A stretch of DNA of 64,000 nucleotides from NCBI GenBank assembly GCA_902778105.1, contig CACYWN010000006.1, positions 62,001 through 126,000 of the forward strand. The letters are read 5' to 3'. A program made the translations under genes and the position numbers. Shown here piece after piece: positions 25,736 to 35,433 of the stretch. This stretch comes from an uncultured Bacteroidia bacterium. GTDB lineage: Bacteria > Bacteroidota > Bacteroidia > Bacteroidales > UBA932. The notes beneath the pieces were generated by a model that had not been told where the DNA came from, did not search any database, and saw only the letters and a program-made list of their open reading frames with translations. Position 1 is the first letter of the stretch. Every line of letters starts with the position of its first letter.

Positions 25736-27405
25736 TCCACCTCGAAGACCAGCTCCTGGTAGACGGGCTTTCCGTCCTCCGTAAACCCTTCTGCGACGGC
25801 CTTGAAGCGGCCGGCGTAGCCCGGCGTATGGATTTCCAGGCGGTTCTCGTCTCCCGGGCCCAGCTCCAGGACGGGGTTCCAGTACAGGAGCTGGCGCAGG
25901 TCCTGACCCGCTCCCGAGGGCACGGCGCCGTAGTAGGCGACGGGGTAGGCGACGCCCTGGAAGTCCACCACGCGCACATTGGCGGGGAACCGGAGGGCCG
26001 TGACGTAATTCTTTTTGGTGATGAAATTGACGATCCCGTTGACGGGCGTCTTTCCCACAATGACGGCCTGGTTGTAGATGTCGATGTCCTCGAGGAGCAT
26101 CGCGTCGAAATCCAGGAGAAGGCCGAGGTCGCTCAGGACCACGCCGTCCATCATCACGAGAATGTTGTTCGTCCGGTCAAAACGGCGCCCCAGGGCATCC
26201 CCGTACGTCAGGAACAGCATCGGCTCCCCGCCGACGCTGCGAAGGGTGAGTTCGGGGATGATCTCCACGATGATCTCCCTGACGGAGGGGAAGCGGGTGT
26301 ATTCATCCAGGTGGTACCGGCGCGGGGCCACGGAAGCGAGAAGGAGGTCTTCGCGGTGGGCCATGAAAGAGGTCAGCGTGTCGGTCCGGAGCGTTTTTTC
26401 CCTCCGGAGGGCGGTTTTCCGTGCCATCAGGTCCGTCCGCTGGGCGGGACTCAGGCGCAGGCGGGGCAGCTTGCCGGCATCGGGCCGGAGGAAGGGGCTC
26501 TCGAAGTCGATATATCCCTCCTTCCGGTCCAGCTGGGACACTTCGCACACGATTTCCCGGTTCCCGTAGATGTTGGAGGTGTAGAACCGGATGCGGTCGT
26601 CGCCGTCGGTCCGGCCGATGTAGACGTCGGAAGGGGACCCGGCCGAGGAAAGGGTGGCGAAGGACAGGTCGTCCGGGCCATGGATCAGGGTTCCCCTGAG
26701 CCGGGCGGTGATGACTTCGCCGTCTTTTTCGGGCGAGGCTTCCCGACTCAGGCGGGCCGTGTCCGGAATCGCTTCCAAGAAGCTTCCCGGCGTGTTCTCC
26801 TGCGGAGCGGCGGTCAGGTCGTCCTCATGGTAGACGGACAGGCTCACGGAGGCGGCGGAACCGGCGTTGTGCAGGTTCAGGACGGCCGGCGCATTCTTCG
26901 GGAGGCGGACCCGCATGGACAGTTCCAAGGCGCCTTCCGGCGCCGTACCGGCTGTCTCCTGCTTTTCATAGTCCGCTTCGTCCACCAGTTCCACGCCGCC
27001 GGCCACCCGGGCGGCGGACGTGGTGTTGAACACGGTCAGGATCCGTGATCCCGCCATCCAGGGCATCCCCTCCTCGGCGGCGTTCACCGCCGTGTAGGCG
27101 ACGAGCCGGTAGGTGCCGGTGGGCGTCGTGACCGGAATCCGGAAGGAACCGGCGCCGCGGCCCTCCAGGAGGCCGATCTTGGCCGTGCAGGCCGTTCCGT
27201 CCGTGGAAACCAGTTCCAGGTAGGCTACGGCGCTTTCGTTCGAAAAACGGCCGTTCCGGTCCAGGATGGACAGGGAGCACCAGACGGCATCGCCGGCGAG
27301 ATACACCGGCCGGTCGGTGGATACGTATACCCGCTCCACCGGGGCGGCGGAGAGCAGGATGCCGGTCCAGGCCAGAAGGACCGTTGTCAGGAGTCTTTTC
27401 ATCAT
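25732..27405 (-). CDS. Secreted protein with MG2 (macroglobulin-like) domain and TonB-plug-like domain, no barrel
   Basis: The 557-residue product has a signal peptide (MMKRLLTTVLLAWTGILLSA), then VERVYVSTDRPVYLAGDAVW, the usual start of an alpha-2-macroglobulin MG2 domain, and further Ig-like strands. Near residues 400-465 it has a plug-like module (NNILVMMDGVVLSDLGLLLDF ... LEDIDIYNQAVIVGKTPVNG, then IVNFITKK), but no transmembrane barrel follows. Such proteins occur in Bacteroidota next to DUF4249 lipoproteins and TonB receptors, as here. It is the third gene of a minus-strand unit, 12 bases after the DUF4249 gene. Its role is unknown; a periplasmic or surface partner of the receptor is inferred. 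Confidence 0.75.
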   Translation of the reverse strand: MMKRLLTTVLLAWTGILLSAAPVERVYVSTDRPVYLAGDAVWCSLSILDRNGRFSNESAVAYLELVSTDGTACTAKIGLLEGRGAGSFRIPVTTPTGTYRLVAYTAVNAAEEGMPWMAGSRILTVFNTTSAARVAGGVELVDEADYEKQETAGTAPEGALELSMRVRLPKNAPAVLNLHNAGSAASVSLSVYHEDDLTAAPQENTPGSFLEAIPDTARLSREASPEKDGEVITARLRGTLIHGPDDLSFATLSSAGSPSDVYIGRTDGDDRIRFYTSNIYGNREIVCEVSQLDRKEGYIDFESPFLRPDAGKLPRLRLSPAQRTDLMARKTALRREKTLRTDTLTSFMAHREDLLLASVAPRRYHLDEYTRFPSVREIIVEIIPELTLRSVGGEPMLFLTYGDALGRRFDRTNNILVMMDGVVLSDLGLLLDFDAMLLEDIDIYNQAVIVGKTPVNGIVNFITKKNYVTALRFPANVRVVDFQGVAYPVAYYGAVPSGAGQDLRQLLYWNPVLELGPGDENRLEIHTPGYAGRFKAVAEGFTEDGKPVYQELVFEVE

Positions 27406-27417
27406 TCCGTTCCGAAT

Positions 27418-28602
27418 TTAATCGCCGTCCGCACGGAAGTCGTCCCAATAGTCCGGCTTCGTCTGCGTTCCGCCTGCCGCCGTGCAGTCATAGCAGCGGC
27501 GAGGCCCCCATCCATAAGGTCCCTCCACCTTCGGATCGTAGCCAGGTTTGTTTTCAACCAGGGGAAGATAGCCGATTTTCCAAAGCCCCGTGTAGAAATT
27601 GGCGAGCGGGTAATCCAGGGCGGCGGGAGGAGAGGGCTTCAGGTACCGGCTGTCCAGGAAAGCCCGCTTCGAGGTGGCGAAGGAGAAGAGGGCGTAGCCG
27701 AGCACCGTCCGTTCCGGGTTGCTTTCGCAGCGCAGGTTTCCGGCGATTTCTCCGGGATTCGGCGTGAACAGGTTGTCTCCGCCGTCCGTGTTTTCCTCCA
27801 GGTTCCGAAGGAAGCGGTAGGAGTCCTTGGAGATGGACCGGGCCGTCACGTTGATGCAGTAGCGCCGGTGGTTCCGGTTGTCTCTGCGGGAGAATGAGGC
27901 AAGCGGATAGCCGGACAGGCCGCTCTCGGTGCGTCCGGTATAATCCACGGGATAGACCCTGCCGGTGGAAACAGACTGCCAGCACCAGTATCTGGAATAA
28001 TCGGAGAGGATCAGGGGCGAAATGGCGACCATGTCGGTCATGGAGTCGTAGGTGACTTGATAGTCGAGGGGATAATCGGCATGGAATTCCCAGGTTTCTT
28101 CGTAGGAGAGAAGGACATATCCGGTTCCATCCTCTCCGCCGTCCACGCTGACGGACACGAAGACATTCTCTTCATCGGCCGAGAAGCTGATATCCCGGAT
28201 GCGGGGCGGTGACAGCACGTCGTTCCAGTCGCTGACGAAGCGGTCTCCCAGGGCTTCGATGCATAGGCGATAACGCCGGTCGGCAGGAGCGTTCCGGGTG
28301 TCGATGGTGTAGGCGGGCTGGTTCCAGCCGTACCCGTACCCGTATGGGGCGGATGTTCCAGGATATTCGCCTCCGGCGTCGTCCTCCACCCAGACCCGGG
28401 CGTCGGAGAAATCGGCCGGTTTCCACTCGGCCTTCCACAGGGACAGGAGCGTTCCCAGCCGGACGGTGGAGGTGCTGCCGATACAGATGTTTCCGTCCAC
28501 GGACAGCACGCCTTCCGGCGCCTCTTCCAGTTCCGGAGAGTAGGGATAGATGCAGGCCGTCGCGCAGAGGATGGCGGCAAGGAGGAGCAGAATCTTTCTC
28601 AT
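27418..28602 (-). CDS. DUF4249-family lipoprotein
   Basis: The 394-residue product starts MRKILLLLAAILCATACIYPYSPELEE, a lipoprotein signal with Cys17. EGVLSVDGNICIGSTSTVRLGTLLSLWK and VWVEDDAGGEYPG match the DUF4249 N-terminal beta-sandwich, and the C-terminal RRCYDCTAAGGTQTKPDYW is the family's usual cysteine-bearing end (-C-x2-C-). The gene shares a base with the end of the upstream TonB receptor and is followed closely by the MG2/plug gene. DUF4249 proteins are regularly paired with receptors of this type and are thought to be surface accessory lipoproteins; the ligand is unknown. Confidence 0.88.
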   Translation of the reverse strand: MRKILLLLAAILCATACIYPYSPELEEAPEGVLSVDGNICIGSTSTVRLGTLLSLWKAEWKPADFSDARVWVEDDAGGEYPGTSAPYGYGYGWNQPAYTIDTRNAPADRRYRLCIEALGDRFVSDWNDVLSPPRIRDISFSADEENVFVSVSVDGGEDGTGYVLLSYEETWEFHADYPLDYQVTYDSMTDMVAISPLILSDYSRYWCWQSVSTGRVYPVDYTGRTESGLSGYPLASFSRRDNRNHRRYCINVTARSISKDSYRFLRNLEENTDGGDNLFTPNPGEIAGNLRCESNPERTVLGYALFSFATSKRAFLDSRYLKPSPPAALDYPLANFYTGLWKIGYLPLVENKPGYDPKVEGPYGWGPRRCYDCTAAGGTQTKPDYWDDFRADGD

Positions 28603-31600
28603 CAGAACAGGAGGTTGAGGTTGATGTAGGGAATCTGGGTGGCGAAGACGGACAGCATGTAGCCGCCCACCGCCCCGTAGGCATCGGACTTGAAGAAGAC
28701 CGAATAGGGATTCTTCCGTCCCGTGACGTTGTATACCCCGATCGTGATGACGGTGTGGGCGATGGCCTTCAGGTAATGACCCGGGTCGATGTTGAAGGCG
28801 ACGTCGGTCCGGAAATAATCCGGAATCCGGTGGGCGTTCCGGGTGGAATAGGCCATCCGGTAGGTTCCGCCGTAATAGTAGATGCCCGTCGGGATGGTAA
28901 CGGGGCGACCGGTGGAGTAGTCCACGTTGACCGAGAAACTGTACCGGTGCGTGAGGGCGAAATTGGTGACAAGCTTGAACTCGTGCGGCTTGTCATAGGG
29001 GGCGTTGTACCAGTCGCCGTGGGCCAGGGCCTCGTAGCCGCGGTCGCCCATTTCCCTGAGCCGGGCGCGGGAATAGCTGTAGGAGGCCCAGCCGGTGATG
29101 CGGCCGGTGGTCTTGCGGGCCATCAGTTCTATGCCGTAGGAACGTCCGTACACGGGGACGAGTTCGTCCGCAAGGTCCGGATTCATGGTCAGGGTCGCAC
29201 CGGGCAGGAAGTCCAGGGCGCGGTAGGTCTGCTTGAAATAGGTCTCCAGGGAGAAGTCGATGCCGCTCCCGAGTTCGGTCCAGTAGGCTCCCGCGGCGGC
29301 CTGCCAGCCCCAGGTGGGCCGGATCCGGTCGTCACTGAGCTTCCAGGTGTCCATGGGCGAGACGGCCGACGTATTGGAAATCAGGTGGATGTTCTGGGAC
29401 AGGGAGTTGAGGCCGGCCTTGAAGGAGAGATTCTCCGCAGGGGAGTACTTGAAGGCCAGACGTACGTCCGGGACGCCGTACAGTTTCCGTCCCTTCATCG
29501 CATAGAAGGCGGAAAGCCGGGCGCCGGCTTCGAAGGAAAGCTCCTCCGACGGCTTCCAGGTATCCGACACGTAGACGGCTGGCTCCAGGGCCAGTTCCCG
29601 GTCCAGGGTGCGGGCCTGGACGCCGGATTCCGCCCCGAAGGGCGTCATGATGCCGGGATCCAGGGCGTAGCCGGTCACATGGACCCCCCAGCCGAGTTCG
29701 TGGGCGTCCGACAGCGTCCGCGTCCGGTCGGCGCGTAGGAAGGCCTGGCGGATCCAGGTATCCAGGTCATAGGCCCCGCCGGCCCACCGATGGGCGGATA
29801 CGCGGTTCTGATACTGGTCATAGCCGCCGCTTACCTGCAGGCGCCCTTCGTCCGTATGGTGCTTCCACACGAGGGAGGCGTTGAGGTTGCCGTAGTTGAA
29901 CGTCGTGTCGCCGCCGAAGGAGAAACGGTCCCGGGCGTAATAGCCGTAGGCCTGGAGGGTATTTTCGTCGTCGATCCGGTGGGTGATGCCCAGGTTCGCA
30001 TCCGTGAAGCCGGCCGAGCCGCCTGCATAGGCGCTTTCCTTGGGCAGCATCTTCAGGATCCAGTCGGAATAGGTCGTGCGGGCGCCGGCGATGACGGAGG
30101 TTTTTCCCTTATACAGAGGACCTTCCACGTGAAGCCGGCTCGTCAGCAGGCCGATCCCGGCCGAGCCTTTCCACTGCTGCATGTCGCCGTCCTTGCTACC
30201 GACGTCCAGGACGGAGGAGACGCGTCCGCCGTACTGGGCCGGAATGGAACTCTTGTACAGTTCGATATTGTCCACGATGTCCGGATTGAAGGCGGAAAAG
30301 ATCCCGAACATGTGGGTGGGGTTGTAGAGGGTGTTTCCGTTGAACAGGATGAGGTTCTGGTCGGCGCTGCCGCCGCGGACATTGAAGCCGCCGGAAGCCT
30401 CGCCCACGCTCTTGATGCCCGGGAGGGTGAGGACTGCCTTGATCACGTCGCCTTCCCCGAAGGCCGACGGAATCTTGCTGACCGTCTTCACGCTTACTTT
30501 CTCCACGCCCATCTCCGTGTTCCGGTGCTGGGCCATGCTCTCAGCCGACACGACGGCTTCCTTGAGCGTCGTCACTTTCTCCGTCATCACGACGTTCAGG
30601 CCTCCGTCGGAGTGGACCTGGATCCGGAGGGCGAGCTCTTCTTTTCCTTCCGCGTTGAAATTCAGGATGTTATCGCCGCCTGGGAGGGAGATCCTGTACT
30701 GACCGTTCCGGTCGCTCCGGGTATAGGTCTTGGTGTTGTCGTCAAAGATGACCACCCCGTACAGGGGCTCGCCGGTTTCGGCTTCCGTCACGGTACCGCG
30801 GACGGTCTTCCGGGGTGAACCTTTGTCCATGGACGGGTCTCCTACCGGGTAGACTTTGTTCCGGTAGGTGGCGAGAAGGGCGCTTTCCACGTACTGGACC
30901 ACGAGGGTGTCTTGCTTCTGCTCCCCGAAATAGTGGTCCGGCAGGCCGTTTCCGGTGCCCGGGAGATCCGCCTCGGCGACCGTTCCCGTTGGTTCGGCCG
31001 GGTTGTGCGGGTGCCAGGCGGCATGCTCGATTCCCAGGGAGGGTGCTCCTGCCGGCTCTTTAAGCCGTTTATTCAGATTCCGCTTGGTTATTTTCTTCAG
31101 CCGGCCGTTTTCCAGGGCATAGTTGGTTTCCTGGTACTGGAAGAAGTTCGGGATCCCTGCATCATACTCCGGGTCTTCATATCCGATCCGGATCATGCCG
31201 CCGCCGCTTCCGTCGAACCGGAGCGTCTTCCCGACCTGGCGGAGCAGCGGAACCGATCCGTCCCGGATGACCTCGAAATAGCCTTCCGGCGCTTCCGGAT
31301 AGCCCAGATAGCGCAGGTTTACGAACAGCTCGGAGCCCATCGTGAACCAGGCGACCTGGTCGCGGAAAACGACCATCGCGCTGATCTTCTCCATCGGCCG
31401 GACCTCCAGTTCCTGGCTGCTGGCGTTCACGTTGAGGGAAACGTTCCGGTACAGTTTCCCGTTGTACAGGACGTCGCCTTTGAGGAATTCCTTGGTGTGC
31501 CAGTAATAGGTTCCGTTATATTTGTAAGGATAGACCCCCGGGAGCTTTCCCCGGTAGATACCGGAATAGGCACTTTCGGGATCCTGGGCCGCCGCGACGG

Positions 31601-31649
31601 TGGCGAGGGCAAAGAGAGCAGCCAGCAGGAAGAGCTTCTTTCTTACCAT
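28602..31649 (-). CDS. TonB-dependent receptor with long N-terminal extension (DUF4249-associated type)
   Basis: From ATG 31649 the 1015-residue product has a signal peptide (MVRKKLFLLAALFALATVAAAQ), about 260 residues of unassigned sequence, a carboxypeptidase-regulatory-like domain from residue 283 (VRGTVTEAETGEPLYGVVIF), a plug with SGGFNVRGGSADQNLILFNG and NIELYKSSIPAQYGGRVSSVLDV, and a barrel that ends NLNLLF. The plug sequence places it with receptors that accompany DUF4249 lipoproteins rather than classical SusC. The N-terminal extension is unusual; it contains VVFRDQVAWFTMGSELFVNLRY. The start overlaps the 3' end of hflX by 7 bases, so hflX and this operon may be cotranscribed. Confidence 0.9.
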   Translation of the reverse strand: MVRKKLFLLAALFALATVAAAQDPESAYSGIYRGKLPGVYPYKYNGTYYWHTKEFLKGDVLYNGKLYRNVSLNVNASSQELEVRPMEKISAMVVFRDQVAWFTMGSELFVNLRYLGYPEAPEGYFEVIRDGSVPLLRQVGKTLRFDGSGGGMIRIGYEDPEYDAGIPNFFQYQETNYALENGRLKKITKRNLNKRLKEPAGAPSLGIEHAAWHPHNPAEPTGTVAEADLPGTGNGLPDHYFGEQKQDTLVVQYVESALLATYRNKVYPVGDPSMDKGSPRKTVRGTVTEAETGEPLYGVVIFDDNTKTYTRSDRNGQYRISLPGGDNILNFNAEGKEELALRIQVHSDGGLNVVMTEKVTTLKEAVVSAESMAQHRNTEMGVEKVSVKTVSKIPSAFGEGDVIKAVLTLPGIKSVGEASGGFNVRGGSADQNLILFNGNTLYNPTHMFGIFSAFNPDIVDNIELYKSSIPAQYGGRVSSVLDVGSKDGDMQQWKGSAGIGLLTSRLHVEGPLYKGKTSVIAGARTTYSDWILKMLPKESAYAGGSAGFTDANLGITHRIDDENTLQAYGYYARDRFSFGGDTTFNYGNLNASLVWKHHTDEGRLQVSGGYDQYQNRVSAHRWAGGAYDLDTWIRQAFLRADRTRTLSDAHELGWGVHVTGYALDPGIMTPFGAESGVQARTLDRELALEPAVYVSDTWKPSEELSFEAGARLSAFYAMKGRKLYGVPDVRLAFKYSPAENLSFKAGLNSLSQNIHLISNTSAVSPMDTWKLSDDRIRPTWGWQAAAGAYWTELGSGIDFSLETYFKQTYRALDFLPGATLTMNPDLADELVPVYGRSYGIELMARKTTGRITGWASYSYSRARLREMGDRGYEALAHGDWYNAPYDKPHEFKLVTNFALTHRYSFSVNVDYSTGRPVTIPTGIYYYGGTYRMAYSTRNAHRIPDYFRTDVAFNIDPGHYLKAIAHTVITIGVYNVTGRKNPYSVFFKSDAYGAVGGYMLSVFATQIPYINLNLLF

Positions 31650-32827
31650 AGGAAGTTGTTGAAGGGATACCGTCCGGCATGGATCTCGGCGACCATCTTG
31701 TACAAGTCGTTCCGCAGCTTGTCGATACCGATCTTTTCCTTCGCACTGATGAAGATGCACGGGGTCTTTTCCTGTGCGATCCAGCTGTTTTTCAGTTCGT
31801 CCAGCGTCCGGTTCCGGGCCTCCTTGGGCGTGAGGGAGAATTCGTCGTAGGGCTCGTAGGTATAGGCGTCCACCTTGTTGAAGACGACGAAGACGGGCTT
31901 GTTCGCCGCGCTGATGTCCCGGAGGGTCTGTTCCACCACCTGCATCTGCTCTTCGAAATCGGGGTGGGAAATGTCCACCACGTGGACCAGGATGTCGGCC
32001 TCCCGGACTTCGTCCAGGGTGCTCTTGAAGGCTTCGACCAGCTGGGTGGGGAGTTTCCGGATGAATCCGACGGTGTCGCTGAGCAGGAAGGGGACGTTTT
32101 CGATGACCACTTTCCGGACAGTCGTGTCCAGGGTGGCAAACAGCTTGTTCTCCGCGAAGACGTCGGATTTGGCCAGCAGGTTCATGAGGGTGCTCTTGCC
32201 GACATTGGTGTAGCCGACAAGGGCCAGGCGGACCAGGGAGCCGCGGTTGCTGCGCTGGGTGGCCATCTGGCGGTCCACTTTCTTGAGGTCTTCCTTGAGT
32301 TTGGAGATGCGCTGCTTGACGATCCGGCGGTCCACTTCGATCTGGGTCTCACCCATGCCGCCGCGGGTGCCCATGCCGCCCCGCTGCCGCTCCAGGTGCG
32401 TCCACATACCCGCGAGCCTGGGCAGCATATATTGATAATGAGCCAGTTCCACCTGCATCTTCGCGTAGGAAGTCTTGGCCCGCTGGGCGAAGATTTCCAG
32501 GATCAGGCTGGTGCGGTCGATGACGTCGCAGCACTCGATGATCTTTTCGATGTTGCGCTGCTGCGTGCCGGTGAGCTCGTCATCGAAAATGACGTACTGG
32601 ATTTCGTTCTCCTCGCAATATTCCTTGATCTCCTTCAGCTTGCCCGTGCCGATGTAGGTGGCCTTGTCGGGCCGGTCCATCCGCTGCATGAACATCTTGT
32701 CGCCGATGGCGCCGGCGGTTTCCGCCAGGAACTGGAGTTCGTCCAGATACTCCTGTACCTTGCGCTCCCCTCCCTTTTCCAGGACGACGCCCACGAACAC
32801 GGCTTTCTCTGTCTTGTATTGACTCAT
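31643..32827 (-). CDS. hflX: Ribosome-associated GTPase HflX
   Basis: HflX binds 50S or stalled 70S ribosomes and splits them under stress. The 394-residue product has the HflX N-terminal domain (ATYIGTGKLKEIKEYCEENE, IFDDELTGTQQRNIE), the GGMGTRGGMGETQIEVDRR linker, and a Ras-like G domain with P-loop GYTNVGKST (205-213), DTVGF and NKVDAYT. Length fits the family. It diverges from ybeY through a short region with two overlapping promoters, and its 3' end overlaps the TonB receptor start. Confidence 0.95.
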   Translation of the reverse strand: MSQYKTEKAVFVGVVLEKGGERKVQEYLDELQFLAETAGAIGDKMFMQRMDRPDKATYIGTGKLKEIKEYCEENEIQYVIFDDELTGTQQRNIEKIIECCDVIDRTSLILEIFAQRAKTSYAKMQVELAHYQYMLPRLAGMWTHLERQRGGMGTRGGMGETQIEVDRRIVKQRISKLKEDLKKVDRQMATQRSNRGSLVRLALVGYTNVGKSTLMNLLAKSDVFAENKLFATLDTTVRKVVIENVPFLLSDTVGFIRKLPTQLVEAFKSTLDEVREADILVHVVDISHPDFEEQMQVVEQTLRDISAANKPVFVVFNKVDAYTYEPYDEFSLTPKEARNRTLDELKNSWIAQEKTPCIFISAKEKIGIDKLRNDLYKMVAEIHAGRYPFNNFLW

Positions 32828-32858
32828 TCTGCGTTTAATTCCCTTATCTGGTCCAATC

Positions 32859-32890
32859 TTGCAAAATTAGCCATTTTATTTGTAGATTTG
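32859..32890. promoter_or_regulatory. Overlapping divergent promoters of ybeY and hflX
   Basis: Plus strand, for ybeY: TTG (32859-32861), 21 bases, TAGATTTG (32883-32890), 15 bases before the ATG. Minus strand, for hflX: TAATTTTG on the reverse of 32862-32869, 34 bases before its ATG. The elements interleave, so the two genes may compete for polymerase. Confidence 0.6.
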
Positions 32891-32905
32891 CACAAATTTA
32901 AGGAT

Positions 32906-33325
32906 ATGGTCTCTTATTTCACCGAAGATACGAAATTTGCTTTCAAGGAGAAACGCCTGACGAGCCGCTGGCTTAAGCTCGTCGCGGAGAGCGAAATCCG
33001 CCGTCTCGGAGACATCGCCATCATTTTCTGTTCGGACAATTATATATTGGACGTGAACATGAAATATCTCCAGCATGATTATTTCACGGATATCATCACT
33101 TTCGACTACTGTGAGGGCGACCGCCTCAGCGGAGACCTTTTCATCAGCGTCGATTCGGTCCGGGAAAATGCCGAGCATTATGGAACCGCATTCGCCGATG
33201 AACTGAACCGGGTGATTGTCCATGGGGTCCTGCACTTGATCGGTTACGATGACCATACGAAGGAGGATATCGCCCAGATGCGGGCCAAGGAGAACTACTA
33301 CCTTTCGCTTCGGGAGCTGGTATGA
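32906..33325 (+). CDS. ybeY: Endoribonuclease YbeY (16S rRNA maturation)
   Basis: YbeY is a zinc-dependent endoribonuclease of 16S rRNA 3' maturation and ribosome quality control. The 139-residue product starts [18 protein letters not shown] and carries the metal motif [12 protein letters not shown] (H-x3-H-x6-H). ATG 32906 is chosen because it follows a -7 element by 15 bases and gives family length; the frame is open far upstream on the antisense of hflX but that is not coding. Its stop overlaps the mnmG start (ATGA), so the two are translationally coupled. Confidence 0.95.
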   Translation: MVSYFTEDTKFAFKEKRLTSRWLKLVAESEIRRLGDIAIIFCSDNYILDVNMKYLQHDYFTDIITFDYCEGDRLSGDLFISVDSVRENAEHYGTAFADELNRVIVHGVLHLIGYDDHTKEDIAQMRAKENYYLSLRELV

Positions 33326-35214
33326 CGGGCCGTTACGACATCATCGTCATCGGCGGAGGGCATGCGGGATGTGAAGCGGCGATGGCCGCGGCCACGCTGG
33401 GTTCTTCTGTCCTCCTTATCACCCCCGACCTGAACGGTCTTGCCAAGATGTCCTGCAACCCGGCCGTCGGCGGTATCGCCAAGGGGCAGATCGTCCGGGA
33501 GATCGATGCGCTCGGCGGCTGGTCCGGCATCGTGACGGATGCGGCTACGCTCCAGTTCCGGATGCTCAACCGCTCCAAGGGGCCCGCCATGTGGAGTCCG
33601 CGTGCGCAGTGCGACAAACTCGCGTTTTCGCTGAAGTGGCGTGAGGTTCTCTTAAGTTCCTCTAAATTAAATATTTACGTCGATTTTGTTAAAAATCTTC
33701 TCTTTGAGAATGGCGTTTTGACGGGCGTCCGTACGATTACCGGGGCAGAATTCAAATCTCGCGCGGTTATTCTGACGGCTGGAACCTTCCTGAACGGCAG
33801 GATGTTCATCGGACAGCATGCCTTCGAAGGCGGACGCATCGGCGAGCTTGCGGCCTACCATGTCTCCGACCAGCTTGCTTCGCTGGGAATTCCGACGGCC
33901 CGGATGAAGACCGGTACTCCCCCGCGGATTGACGTCCGTTCGCTGGACCTCTCCAAACTCCCGGTTCAGGTCGGCGACCCTTCTCCGGAGCGCTTCTCTT
34001 TCCTGGACCGCCCTTCCGCGATTCAGCACGCTGTCATTCCGAGCGCAGCGAAGGAATCTCTTCCTCTTCCGCAGATGGAGTGCTACATTCTCCACACGAA
34101 CGAGCGCGTTCACGACATCCTGCGTTCCGGCTTCGACCGTTCTCCCCTGTTTACCGGCATGATCCATGGTCGGGGTCCGAGGTATTGCCCGAGCATCGAG
34201 GATAAGCTTCGCACGTTTGCCGATAAGGATTCCCACCAGCTTTTCCTTGAGCCGGAGGGCCGCAACAATCCGGAGTACTATCTGCAGGGTTTCTCCTCCT
34301 CCCTTCCCTTGGATGTTCAGCTGGAGGCGCTGCATGCCATTCCCGGGTTGGAGGATGCCGTTGTCTTCAAGCCGGCCTATGCGGTAGAGTACGATTATTT
34401 CGATCCGCAGTACCTGCACTATTCCCTGGAGTCCCGGGTTGTCGAAGGTCTGTTCCTGGCCGGCCAGGTCAACGGAACGACGGGATATGAAGAAGCGGCT
34501 GCACAAGGTCTCATGGCCGGAATCAATGCCCATCGCAAACTGGTTGACGATGCCCCGTTCATTCTTCGCCGTGACCAGGCATACATCGGTGTCTTGATTG
34601 ATGACCTGATCAACAAGGGGGTGGATGAGCCCTACCGGATGTTTACCTCCCGTGCGGAATACCGGATCCTGCTCCGGCAGGACAATGCCGATTTCCGTTT
34701 GACGGAGCTGTCCCACTCGCTGGGGTTGGCCTCCGAGGAACGCTATGCGGCCGTGTGCCGGAAGAAAGAGGCGGTCTCTAACCTGGATTCTATCTGTGCT
34801 TCTAAGAAAGTCCGTGCGGAGGTTGTCAATGACTATTTGATCTCTAGGGGCTCTGCTCCTCTTTCCGATTCCAAGCGCCTCTCCGAGCTGGTTGCGCGCC
34901 CGGAGCTGTCTCTAAAAGATTTGCTGAAAATTGTTCCATGTGGAACATTTTCTTCGGAGGTTGTGGAATCTGTCGAGATTGGAATTAAGTACGAGGGCTA
35001 TATCGAGCGTGAAAAGCAACAGGCCGAAAAGAACAATCGCCTGGAATATATCAAGATTCCTGCTGACTTTGATTTCGATCGCGTTCAGTCCCTCTCCATC
35101 GAATGTCGCCAGAAACTGAAGCGCTATAAGCCTGAAACGATTGCTCAAGCTTCCCGTATCTCCGGCATATCCCCCGCTGATATCTCCGTCCTTCTCGTCT
35201 ATTTCGGCCGCTAG
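33322..35214 (+). CDS. mnmG: tRNA uridine-5-carboxymethylaminomethyl modification enzyme MnmG
   Basis: MnmG (GidA), with MnmE, makes the cmnm5 modification at wobble U34 of several tRNAs, using FAD, folate and glycine. The 630-residue product has the FAD motif [56 protein letters not shown], and the C-terminal helical domain ([30 protein letters not shown]). Between PSAIQH and [10 protein letters not shown] it contains [15 protein letters not shown], encoded by a dispersed repeat (34032-34059) and absent from the enzyme as I know it. A parS-like 16-mer lies inside the gene at 34932. It overlaps ybeY by 4 bases. Confidence 0.95.
   Translation: MTGRYDIIVIGGGHAGCEAAMAAATLGSSVLLITPDLNGLAKMSCNPAVGGIAKGQIVREIDALGGWSGIVTDAATLQFRMLNRSKGPAMWSPRAQCDKLAFSLKWREVLLSSSKLNIYVDFVKNLLFENGVLTGVRTITGAEFKSRAVILTAGTFLNGRMFIGQHAFEGGRIGELAAYHVSDQLASLGIPTARMKTGTPPRIDVRSLDLSKLPVQVGDPSPERFSFLDRPSAIQHAVIPSAAKESLPLPQMECYILHTNERVHDILRSGFDRSPLFTGMIHGRGPRYCPSIEDKLRTFADKDSHQLFLEPEGRNNPEYYLQGFSSSLPLDVQLEALHAIPGLEDAVVFKPAYAVEYDYFDPQYLHYSLESRVVEGLFLAGQVNGTTGYEEAAAQGLMAGINAHRKLVDDAPFILRRDQAYIGVLIDDLINKGVDEPYRMFTSRAEYRILLRQDNADFRLTELSHSLGLASEERYAAVCRKKEAVSNLDSICASKKVRAEVVNDYLISRGSAPLSDSKRLSELVARPELSLKDLLKIVPCGTFSSEVVESVEIGIKYEGYIEREKQQAEKNNRLEYIKIPADFDFDRVQSLSIECRQKLKRYKPETIAQASRISGISPADISVLLVYFGR
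34032..34059 (+). repeat. Dispersed palindromic repeat (half element) inside mnmG
   Basis: The sequence runs TGTCATTCCGAGCGCAGCG and on to GGAATCT, matching 37692-37719 with two differences. It is translated in frame as VIPSAAKES. The right arm (GAATGACA) present in the other copy is missing here. Confidence 0.75.
34932..34947. other. parS-like site 1 (inside mnmG)
   Basis: TGTTCCATGTGGAACA: one mismatch from the palindrome TGTTCCACGTGGAACA, itself a close variant of the bacterial ParB site TGTTTCACGTGAAACA. Confidence 0.7.
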
Positions 35215-35237
35215 CGTACTTTCTTTCCCGGGCTGAT

Positions 35238-35253
35238 TGTTCCACGTAGAACA
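35238..35253. other. parS-like site 2 (intergenic, after mnmG)
   Basis: TGTTCCACGTAGAACA: one mismatch from the palindrome TGTTCCACGTGGAACA. It lies 24 bases after the mnmG stop, so coding constraint does not explain it. Confidence 0.75.
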
Positions 35254-35345
35254 AATTCTCTAGCAGAAGGTATTATTCCGGAAACCGTCTCCGCTTCGCT
35301 CCGACCCCTCCCTCGATTCAGGATTATTGTTAGCTCGCGGCAATA

Positions 35346-35403
35346 GAGACAGACATAGGCCCCGGGCGACTTTTTTTCGGAGCCCGGGGCCTATATCTGT
35401 CTC
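35346..35403. terminator. Loop-conserved hairpin 3 (between mnmG and ruvA)
   Basis: A 22-bp stem (35346-35367 with 35382-35403, one mismatch) around the 14-base loop GACTTTTTTTCGGA. The stem sequence is unrelated to the hairpins at 6293, 8270 and 52660 but the loop is the same. It separates the convergent genes mnmG and ruvA, so bidirectional termination is likely. Confidence 0.8.
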
Positions 35404-35433
35404 CACTATGGGCGTGGAGCTCAGAAAGAGAGA

